Positions 1 through 9,437 of a DNA stretch of 64,000 bases are shown one piece after another. Every line of letters begins with the position of its first letter. The first letter of the stretch is position 1. The notes beneath the pieces are model-generated. The model worked only from the letters and a program-made list of their open reading frames with translations. It was not told the DNA's origin and searched no databases. A program made the translations under genes and the position numbers. This stretch comes from Streptomonospora alba (GTDB lineage: Bacteria > Actinomycetota > Actinomycetes > Streptosporangiales > Streptosporangiaceae): NCBI RefSeq assembly GCF_000826685.1, contig NZ_JROO01000004.1:122654-186653 (forward strand). Reading direction: 5' to 3'.

Positions 1-927
1 CGCGGTGCGCCGGAACTCGCTGGGGTTGGCGCCTCGGATGCGCTTGAACGCCGCGCTGAACCCGAACGGGTCGGAGTAGCCCACGGCGCGGGCGATGCCC
101 GCGACGGTCGCGGCCTCCTGCTCGACCAGGAGGTCTGCCGCAAGCGTCATCCGCCAGCGGGTGAGGTAGGTCAGCGGCGGTTCGCCGACCAGGTCGGCGA
201 ACCGTTTGGCCAGCGTCGAGCGCGATACCCCGGTGTGCTCGGCCAGCGCGGCGACCGTCCACGGTGCCGCCGGTTCGGCGTGCAAGAGGCGCAGCGCGTC
301 GCCGACCACGGGGTCCCGCTGGGCGGCCCACCAGGCCGGGGGTTCGCCGCCGGGGCGGTCGAACCACTCGCGCAGCGTGCAGACCAGCATCCAGTCCAGC
401 AGCCGGTCGAGTACGACCTGCTGGCCCGGGGTGTCGGCGGCGACCTCGGCGGCGAGGTGGTCCAGCACGGCGTCGGCCGTACCCCCCGAATCCACGCGCA
501 GCACGACGGGTAGCGCGTCCAGCAGCCTGCGGCTGATCTCGCCGCGCACCGGGTAGGCGCCGACGATCAGCGTCGTCGCGCCCTCACCGGCGCCGCCGGA
601 GCTGTCGTTCCAGCCGCGCCGGTGCCGAGTCCCGCCCTGCTCGGGCGCCGCGCAGTGCTCGCCGCACGCGACCGGTTCGGCCGGGGTGCCGATCTCGTCG
701 ACGAAGGTGAACGTCGCAGGGCCCCGCACGACGACCGTCTCGCGGGCGCGAAGCGGCTCGGGCGGACGGTGCTCCGGCACGATCCAGCCCGCCCCGGTGA
801 GCACGGTGCACAGGGTCAGCGGCGCCCCGTCCACGAAGTGCAGCGCCCAGGGCGCGGACAGGGTCGAACTGCCGAACAGGGAGCCGTGGGCTCGTACCCC
901 GCGGATCAGGTCACTGAATACGTCCAC
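1..927 (-). CDS. AraC-family transcriptional regulator with N-terminal cupin (3' end cut by window)
   Basis: A frame of 309 codons reads from a GTG at 927 off the left edge, so the C-terminus is missing. The first ~190 residues resemble the cupin_6 ligand-binding domain of AraC regulators (RGVRAHGSLF start, then the HFVDGAPLTLCTVLTGAGW stretch). The last ~110 residues are an AraC double helix-turn-helix with WTVAALAEHTGVSRSTLAKRF and a second helix pair around VGYSDPFGFSAAFKR. No Shine-Dalgarno precedes the GTG. A TAACCT box seven bases upstream suggests a leaderless transcript. It is divergent from the split-barrel protein gene at 1088, which may be its target by proximity (inference). The ligand is unknown. 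Confidence 0.85.
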   Translation of the reverse strand, partial: MDVFSDLIRGVRAHGSLFGSSTLSAPWALHFVDGAPLTLCTVLTGAGWIVPEHRPPEPLRARETVVVRGPATFTFVDEIGTPAEPVACGEHCAAPEQGGTRHRRGWNDSSGGAGEGATTLIVGAYPVRGEISRRLLDALPVVLRVDSGGTADAVLDHLAAEVAADTPGQQVVLDRLLDWMLVCTLREWFDRPGGEPPAWWAAQRDPVVGDALRLLHAEPAAPWTVAALAEHTGVSRSTLAKRFADLVGEPPLTYLTRWRMTLAADLLVEQEAATVAGIARAVGYSDPFGFSAAFKRIRGANPSEFRRTA

Positions 928-1087
928 CCCAGCAAGGTTAGACGATGAGACAGGCGATCCGGCTTCTCACCCATGGATTCGTCCGAGCGGATGCCGTTGA
1001 ATCGTTGTCATGAGCACCGACATCACCGAGTCGGCACCTGTTCAACGATCTCGTGACCATTCCCACTCGCCTGTCGAAAGGGCCGAG

Positions 1088-1516
1088 ATGAGCACCGACG
1101 CCGGTTCGCTGACCGACCAGGACCTCGAGTTCCTCCGACGCCCCCTGCACGGGTTCCTGTCCGTGGCCGCAGGGCCGCTCCCGCCGCAGCCCCGGCCGGT
1201 GTGGTTCGAGGCCACTGCCGAGGGCGCGGTCCAACTGTTCACCCTCGCGGACTCGCTCAAAGTGCGGCGGCTGCGCAGCGATCCCCGCGCCTCGATCGTC
1301 GTCGCCGCCCCGGTCGGTGAACGCGAGCGCTGGCTGTCGGTCGCCGGCCGCGTCACGGTGGAGCCCGACGGAGCACACGACCTGGCCGCACGCCTGGCCG
1401 CTCGCTACTGGGACCTCGACGATCCGGCCCGCGCCGACGACCTCGCCGGGCTCCTGGCCCTCGACCCGGTGCGTCTCGTCATCCACCCGCAAGCCGTAAG
1501 CCGTTACACGTACTGA
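1088..1516 (+). CDS. Pyridoxamine 5'-phosphate oxidase-like split-barrel protein
   Basis: A 142-residue protein of the FMN/F420-binding PPOX split-barrel superfamily. The FLSVAA strand, the WFEATAEGAVQLFT strand pair, the KVRRLRSDPRASIVVAAP segment that normally lines the flavin phosphate, and a C-terminal RLVIHPQAVSRYTY all fit small actinobacterial PPOX proteins. I start it at ATG 1088 because AAAGGG lies just upstream. An in-frame ATG at 1010 would add 26 low-complexity residues and has no ribosome site. Both candidate starts begin with the same 12 bases, encoding MSTD. It probably acts as a soluble flavin or F420 oxidoreductase or haem-binding relative. The substrate cannot be read from the sequence. 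It is divergent from the AraC regulator. Confidence 0.8.
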   Translation: MSTDAGSLTDQDLEFLRRPLHGFLSVAAGPLPPQPRPVWFEATAEGAVQLFTLADSLKVRRLRSDPRASIVVAAPVGERERWLSVAGRVTVEPDGAHDLAARLAARYWDLDDPARADDLAGLLALDPVRLVIHPQAVSRYTY

Positions 1517-1807
1517 CCACCGCGGCCACCTGTGCGCGGAGCCGGGGGCACGGGTGAGGCCGGTCGGCCGGTAGAGGTCCGCCGACGGGACCCGCTCGGC
1601 CGGACCCGGCGCCGCCGAGTGGGACACCCGGCCGCGCGCGCATCACCGCCGTCTCGCGCGACCACCCCGGGACCGGCGTGCGGACGTGCCTGGCTGCCGA
1701 CCGGTGGCGGGCACGGCTGCTGCGACCGGCACCGCCCGCGCTCGACCATGGCCGCCCATCGGCCCGACCGACCGATCGCCGAGTCGCGTGAGAGGCCTCA
1801 GCCGTGC

Positions 1808-2479
1808 TCAGTCCTCGGCGGCGAGCAGTTCGCCCAGTTCGTCGACCGAGGCGGCGCTGCTGAGGAACACCAGGTCGTCGCCGCCTTGCAGCGCCGTGCT
1901 CGGGTCCGGCTCACGGGCCTGGCCCTCGCGTACCAGGGCCACCAGCACGATGCCCTCCGGAAGCTTCGGGACCAGTTCGCCCAGCCGGCGCCCGCCGTGC
2001 GGGGACTCGGGGGGAAGCGTGAACTCCAGCAGGTCGGTCTGGGGCAGCGACAGCGCGTTGAGCACCTCGGCGGGCTCGTCCTCGTCGTCGGGCTCCTCGA
2101 CCAGCGCCGCCATCATCCGCGGCGGCGAGACGGCGACGTCCACGCCCCAGGAGTCGGAGAACAGCCACTCGTTGCGCGGGTCGTTGATGCGGGCGATGAC
2201 CCTGCCGACACCGAACTCGGTCTTGGCCAGGAGCGACACCACCAGGTTGACCTTGTCGTCGCCGCTGGCGGCGACGACGGAGTCGAAGTCGGCCAGCCGC
2301 GCGTCCTCCAGCGAGGACAGTTCGCAGGCGTCGGCCAGCAGCCACTCCGCCCGCGGCAACTCGTCCACGCCGATGGCGCGGGAGTCGTGGTCGATCAGCA
2401 GGACCTCGTGGCCGCTCTCGCTCAGCTCGGCCGCGATGGAGCGCCCGACGCTGCCGGCTCCGGCGATGGCGACGCGCAT
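1808..2479 (-). CDS. TrkA-family potassium uptake regulatory subunit (second of pair)
   Basis: 223 residues with an RCK_N Rossmann domain at the N-terminus (GAGSVG at residues 7-12, acidic LLIDHD at the end of strand two) and an RCK_C domain over about the last 80 residues. Such proteins bind NAD(H) or ATP on the cytoplasmic side of a K+ channel or Trk-type transporter and gate it. The ATG at 2479 begins one base after the TAG of the upstream trkA gene, so the two are translationally coupled and probably form a heteromeric ring, like CeoB/CeoC of mycobacteria. No membrane subunit lies in the window. A longer frame to 2689 overlaps the neighbour and carries no domain. Confidence 0.9.
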   Translation of the reverse strand: MRVAIAGAGSVGRSIAAELSESGHEVLLIDHDSRAIGVDELPRAEWLLADACELSSLEDARLADFDSVVAASGDDKVNLVVSLLAKTEFGVGRVIARINDPRNEWLFSDSWGVDVAVSPPRMMAALVEEPDDEDEPAEVLNALSLPQTDLLEFTLPPESPHGGRRLGELVPKLPEGIVLVALVREGQAREPDPSTALQGGDDLVFLSSAASVDELGELLAAED

Positions 2480-2480
2480 C

Positions 2481-3164
2481 CTAGCCCTCCTGCCTTTCGT
2501 CGCCCGCCTCGCCGAGGCGGGCCTGGATCCGGTCGATGTCCTCGGTTCGGGAGAGCACGTGCAGCACGTCGCCGGCCTGCATCGTCTCGTCGCCCCGGGG
2601 CAGCAGGATGTGCCCGGCCCGCACCAGGTAGGCGACACGCAGCGGGAAGGCCCCCTCCAGCTGCTCGACGCGCCGGCCCACCCAGGCACCGCTCAGCGGC
2701 GCCTCGGTCATCACCAGGGTCCCCGAGGGATCGCGCCACAGCGGGCCCAGGTCCAGACCGGTGGAGCCGGGGACCAGGCGGCGCAGGATGGTGTCGGCGG
2801 TCCAGTGCACGGTGCCGACCGTGGGGATGCCGAGCCGCTGGTAGACGGCGGCGCGCCGCGGGTCGTAGATGCGCGCAACGACGTTCTCCACACCGAAGGT
2901 CTCCCGCGCCACCCGCGCGGTGATGATGTTGGAGTTGTCGCCGCTGCTGACGGCGGCGAAGGCGGAGGCCGACTCGATGCCGGCCGCCACCAGCACGTCG
3001 CGGTTCTGGCCCGCGCCGCCCACGGCGGCCTTGGCGGTGGCCGGGCGGAGTCTGCGGAACGCCTCGGGCGCCTGGTCGATCACGGCGACCGTGTGGCCCC
3101 GATCCTCCAGCGTGTGGGCCAGCGTGGACCCCACGCGCCCGCATCCCAAGATCACGATGTGCAC
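2481..3164 (-). CDS. TrkA-family potassium uptake regulatory subunit (first of pair)
   Basis: 227 residues starting MHIVILGCGRVGS, a textbook RCK_N nucleotide-binding fold (GCGRVG at residues 7-12, VIDQ acidic end of strand two). It continues with an RCK_C domain where PLSGAWVGRRVEQLE and DVLHVLSR are typical. It is the first gene of the two-gene trkA operon and is separated by one base from its partner. It is divergent from the RNA methyltransferase at 3407, with about 240 bases between. Many actinobacteria keep this trkA pair beside the same TRAM methyltransferase, often with an APC permease between them. No permease is present here (comparison from memory). Confidence 0.92.
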   Translation of the reverse strand: MHIVILGCGRVGSTLAHTLEDRGHTVAVIDQAPEAFRRLRPATAKAAVGGAGQNRDVLVAAGIESASAFAAVSSGDNSNIITARVARETFGVENVVARIYDPRRAAVYQRLGIPTVGTVHWTADTILRRLVPGSTGLDLGPLWRDPSGTLVMTEAPLSGAWVGRRVEQLEGAFPLRVAYLVRAGHILLPRGDETMQAGDVLHVLSRTEDIDRIQARLGEAGDERQEG

Positions 3165-3406
3165 TGCTCACTCGTTCCTGCCGTCGCTGCACGGGCCGGG
3201 TGCGGGCGCCGCCCGCCCTTGGGCGACGGTATACCCATATCGTCGCGTGCGGGAGCGCGCGCAGCGCCCGCGGAGGGTATTCGCGCGCGGCCCTGTCGGG
3301 TGCGCGCCCTCGGCTAGAGTGGAGTACGACGGCCGGTGGCGCTGCGTGGGGGGTCACCTGCGCGAAACCCGTACCCACCACTCACCGTCTCCCGGAGGTT
3401 TCTTCG

Positions 3407-4711
3407 TTGAGCCCTGCCCGAAATCCCAACACCGCCATGGGCGACGCAGCGGCCGGCTTCGTCGGCACCGAGATGGAGCTGCGCATGGAAGGGGTCGCCC
3501 ACGGCGGCTGGTGCGTGGGGCGCCACAACGAGCGCGTCGTCTTCGTCCGCCACACCCTGCCCGGTGAGCTGGTGCGGGCCCGGGTGACCGAGGAGACGGC
3601 GCGGTTCCTGCGCGCCGACGCCGTCGAGGTGCTTGAGGCCTCGCCCGACCGCGTCGAGGCGCCCTGCCCCTTCGCCGGGCCCGGCAAGTGCGGCGGCTGC
3701 GACTGGCAGCACGCCTCGCTGGAGGCCCAGCGCCGGCTCAAGGGCCAGGTGGTCTCCGAGCAGCTGCGCCGCATCGCCAAGATCGACCGCGAGGTCGAGG
3801 TCGAGGAACTGCCCGGCGCCCCGGACGGCCTGGGCTGGCGCACCCGCGTGCGCTTCGCCGTCGACGACTCCGGCCGCGCGGGGCTGCGCCGCCACCGCTC
3901 GCACGAGATCGAGCCGATCGACCACTGCCGCATCGCCCACCCGCGCGTCGACGAACTCGGCGTGACCGAGCTGGACTGGCCCCGGATGCGCGACGTCGAG
4001 GCGGTCGCCTCCTCCACCACGCGTGACACCGCGCTGGTGGTCAACCCTGACGGTGCCAAGCTGCCCCCGCTGCCCGAACCCAAGGCCTCCTCGGCGGTGA
4101 TGCGCCGCTTCAGCAACGGCCGGGTGCAGCAGGTGCGCGGTCGCCGCCATGTCCGCGAGCAGGTGGGCGAGCGTGAGTTCCGGGTCAGCGCCGGCGGGTT
4201 CTGGCAGGTGCACTCGTCGGCCGCGCAGGTGCTGTCGGAGGCCGTCGTCGAAGCGCTGGCGCCCGAGCCCGGCGAGACCGGGCTGGACCTCTTCTGCGGC
4301 TCGGGGCTGTTCACCGCCGGGCTGGCCGAGGCCGTGGGGCCCGAGGGGCGGATGCTGGGCGTCGAGAACGACGCCGAGGCGGTCCGCGACGCCCGGTACA
4401 ACCTGCGCGACCTGCCGTGGGTGCGTTTCGCCCACGCCGACACCGACGCGCAGCTGCGCGAGTGGGTGGACATGCGCGTCGACTTCGCCGTGCTGGACCC
4501 GCCGCGCACCGGCGCCGGCACCGTCGTGGCGCGCCAGCTCTCGGAGCTGCGCAACCGCCGGGTGGCCTACGTCTCCTGCGACCCGGCGACCCTGGCCCGC
4601 GACCTGGCGGCCTTCATCGAGGAGGGCTACGAGCTGACGCAGCTGCGCGCCTTCGACTCCTTCCCGATGACCCACCACGTGGAGTGTTTGGCGGTGCTGC
4701 ACCGCGACTGA
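3407..4711 (+). CDS. TRAM-domain class I SAM-dependent RNA uracil-C5 methyltransferase (TrmA/RlmD family)
   Basis: 434 residues. Start chosen at TTG 3407 because GGAGG sits at 3394-3398, while upstream in-frame ATG codons lack one. An N-terminal TRAM RNA-binding domain (about residues 15-75) precedes a [4Fe-4S] motif with Cys87, Cys95, Cys98 and probably Cys174. The SAM site is LDLFCGSGLFTAG (about 293), then DPPRTGAG, and the catalytic nucleophile is Cys391 in YVSCDPATL. All catalytic elements are intact. The family methylates uridine-54 of tRNA or U747/U1939 of 23S rRNA. The exact target is not predictable here. It is likely monocistronic and divergent from trkA. Confidence 0.93.
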   Translation: MSPARNPNTAMGDAAAGFVGTEMELRMEGVAHGGWCVGRHNERVVFVRHTLPGELVRARVTEETARFLRADAVEVLEASPDRVEAPCPFAGPGKCGGCDWQHASLEAQRRLKGQVVSEQLRRIAKIDREVEVEELPGAPDGLGWRTRVRFAVDDSGRAGLRRHRSHEIEPIDHCRIAHPRVDELGVTELDWPRMRDVEAVASSTTRDTALVVNPDGAKLPPLPEPKASSAVMRRFSNGRVQQVRGRRHVREQVGEREFRVSAGGFWQVHSSAAQVLSEAVVEALAPEPGETGLDLFCGSGLFTAGLAEAVGPEGRMLGVENDAEAVRDARYNLRDLPWVRFAHADTDAQLREWVDMRVDFAVLDPPRTGAGTVVARQLSELRNRRVAYVSCDPATLARDLAAFIEEGYELTQLRAFDSFPMTHHVECLAVLHRD

Positions 4712-4802
4712 GGGGCGGTGCGGGCCGCATGCGGCCGACGCGCCGGGCTTGTCTGTGCGTTTCGGTTCGGCCTTTGCGCTCGACGGTACGACAATGGTCC
4801 CC

Positions 4803-5735
4803 ATGCGCTTGAGGATCTTCATCGAACCGCAGCAGGGTGCGAGCTACGACACGCAGTTGGCGGTGGCAAAGGCGACCGAGGACCTGGGGTTCGACGCCTT
4901 CTTCCGTTCCGACCACTATCTGAAGATGGGCGACGTTGACGGTCTGCCCGGGCCGACCGACTCCTGGGTCACTCTCGCCGGACTGGCGCGGGAGACCTCC
5001 CATGTGCGCCTGGGCACGCTGATGACCGCCGCGACGTTCCGCCACCCCGGCCCCCTCGCCATCTCGGTGGCCCAGGTCGACCGGATGAGCGGCGGCCGCG
5101 TGGAGTTCGGCTTCGGCGCCGGCTGGTACGAGGACGAGCACGCCTCCTACGGCATCCCCTTCCCCGCCACTGCGCGGGAGCGGTTCGACCGCTACGAGGA
5201 GCAGCTCGACGTCATCACCGGCCTGTGGGCCACACCGGTGGGCGAGACCTTCCGCTACGAGGGGCGCCATTACCGCTTCTCCGAGGGGCCGGCGCTGCCC
5301 AAGCCCCAGCAGGAGCCGCGCCCGCCGGTGCTCATCGGCGGCACAGGGCCCACCCGCACCCCGCGGTTGGCGGCCGCCCACGCCGACGAGTACAACGTGC
5401 CCTTCGCCTCCGTCGAGGCCACCGCGGCCGCGTTCGACCGCGTGCGCGCGGCGGTGGCGGCGTCGGGCCGCAGCGAGCCGATGGTCTACTCCGCTGCGCA
5501 GGTCGTCTGCTGCGGGCGCGACGAGTCCGAACTCAAGCGCCGGGCAGCTGCGATCGGGCGCGACCCCGAGGAGCTGCGGCGCGACGGGCTCGCGGGCAGC
5601 CCGGCCGAGATCGTGGAGAAGCTCGGCCGGTTCCACGAGATCGGCTGCGAGCGTGTGTACCTGCAGGTGCTCGACCTGTCCGACGTGGACCACCTGGAGC
5701 TGATCGCCGCGCAGGTCTCGCGCCAGCTCCAGTAG
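4803..5735 (+). CDS. F420-dependent luciferase-like monooxygenase/oxidoreductase
   Basis: About 310 residues from ATG 4803 (MRLRIFIEPQQG). This is a TIM-barrel LLM-class flavin protein: early FDAFFRSDHYLKMGD, then VRLGTLMTAATFRHPGPLAISVAQVDRMSGGRVEFGFGAGWYEDEH, a signature of F420-dependent family members. C-terminal FHEIGCERVYLQVLDL closes the barrel. An in-frame ATG at 4794 and a GTG further up are alternative starts, and no clear ribosome site discriminates. It acts in the cytosol as a hydride-transfer enzyme using reduced F420 or FMN. The substrate is unknown. It follows the methyltransferase on the same strand but 91 bases away, so separate transcription is likely. Confidence 0.88.
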   Translation: MRLRIFIEPQQGASYDTQLAVAKATEDLGFDAFFRSDHYLKMGDVDGLPGPTDSWVTLAGLARETSHVRLGTLMTAATFRHPGPLAISVAQVDRMSGGRVEFGFGAGWYEDEHASYGIPFPATARERFDRYEEQLDVITGLWATPVGETFRYEGRHYRFSEGPALPKPQQEPRPPVLIGGTGPTRTPRLAAAHADEYNVPFASVEATAAAFDRVRAAVAASGRSEPMVYSAAQVVCCGRDESELKRRAAAIGRDPEELRRDGLAGSPAEIVEKLGRFHEIGCERVYLQVLDLSDVDHLELIAAQVSRQLQ

Positions 5736-5747
5736 TGCGATCGGCCC

Positions 5748-6026
5748 TCAGGGCGCCGGCGGCGCGGTGCCTTCGGGGCCGCGGGGCCGGTCCGGGCCCT
5801 CCCGCCGCCCGCTCGGCGCCGCCGCCTCCCGGCGGCGCCGAGCGCGGGAGTAGGCGTTCAGCACGATCCCGGCGGCGAGCATGAGCGCACCCAGCGGAAT
5901 CGTCCAGTAGGGCGAGCCCGCGTCGGTCACCTCGGCGGCGCCGGGCGAGAGCAGAGTGATGGTCCCCCAGACGACCAGCGCGATGCCGCAGAGAACGAAG
6001 ATGAGCGTGTCGCGCAGTGAGCGCAT
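5748..6026 (-). CDS. Small two-helix membrane protein
   Basis: 92 residues from ATG 6026 with GAGGAG upstream. Two hydrophobic helices are clear: TLIFVLCGIALVVWGTITLL (about residues 6-25) and WTIPLGALMLAAGIVLNAYS (about 40-59). A basic and proline-rich cytoplasmic tail SRARRRREAAA follows. No family is recognised. It is convergent with the F420-type oxidoreductase, with only 12 bases between stops, and divergent from aconitase, sharing the region with the duplicated palindrome. That palindrome could therefore act on this gene too. Confidence 0.7.
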   Translation of the reverse strand: MRSLRDTLIFVLCGIALVVWGTITLLSPGAAEVTDAGSPYWTIPLGALMLAAGIVLNAYSRARRRREAAAPSGRREGPDRPRGPEGTAPPAP

Positions 6027-6210
6027 CGCGGGGGCTCCTCGGGATTCACTCGCCGGTGCGAGGGGCGGCGGCGGGCTCCGCGGCCGGGTGCGGCCGTCCA
6101 CGCTCCCGCCTCCGGGGGTGTGTACGGCTCCTTGGACGCGCCGCACCCGGTAGGGGGTTCCGTCAGAGGCTTCCGGGACGCCGGTCTGCGCGCGGCACCC
6201 CGGAAGGTAA

Positions 6211-6253
6211 CTTGATATCGAGATACTGTCCTAGATACCTTGATATCGAGATA
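6211..6253. promoter_or_regulatory. Two identical 15-bp MarR-like operator copies upstream of aconitase
   Basis: CTTGATATCGAGATA occurs at 6211-6225 and again at 6239-6253, 28 bases apart in the same orientation. Each copy is centred on GATATC and is nearly palindromic over 18-22 bases (GTAACTTGATA faces TATCGAGATAC in the first). This is the architecture of MarR/UrtR-family operators. The region is much more AT-rich than its surroundings. It lies 255 bases before the aconitase start and between two divergent genes. In Streptomyces the MarR-family protein TamR controls aconitase, so a TamR-like regulator is a reasonable inference. No such regulator gene is in this window. Confidence 0.65.
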
Positions 6254-6508
6254 AAGTGAGGCGAATGCACGGGACGGGCCGCATCGGCCGCCCTCGCGCG
6301 GACAGCCGTGCCACGTGCCGGTCCCCGAAATGCGCACGGCGCCGGGGACCGCGCGGACATCGCTGGTAGAACGGGGGAACCGGCGTGCCGTGGGGTGGTG
6401 CCGCAGCGCACTCAAGGCCATCTCGATAAGGGCAGCCTCAGTGATGTCCCGGTTCCTGCATTACGGCAGGATGCCGGGAGAAAGTGGCGAGATCAGGAGG
6501 CAAACACC

Positions 6509-9244
<2,736 letters not shown>

Positions 9245-9286
9245 GGGCGCGTCCCGCCCGCGGCCCGGGCCGCATCAGGACACTTC

Positions 9287-9321
9287 GGGGCCGCCGCCCG
9301 TCGCGCACGGGCGGCGGCCCC
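9287..9321. terminator. Intrinsic terminator-like hairpin after acnA
   Basis: Perfect 14-bp inverted repeat GGGGCCGCCGCCCG (9287-9300) and its complement (9308-9321) with a 7-base loop, 42 bases after the aconitase stop. It lacks a T tract, as is common in high-GC actinobacteria. Confidence 0.75.
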
Positions 9322-9437
9322 CACGCTTGCGGCGGCGCCCGGCCGTGTCGGATGGGCGCCACCTGGACTCCGCGCGAGGCGGGCGGCAGGCATAATGTCG
9401 TCCCGGCACGTGCGGGTGAGACGACGGAGAGAGCGGC

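Noticed and set aside
2422..3381. A 319-codon minus-strand frame across the first trkA gene
   Set aside because: It is an out-of-frame reading of trkA with biased composition.
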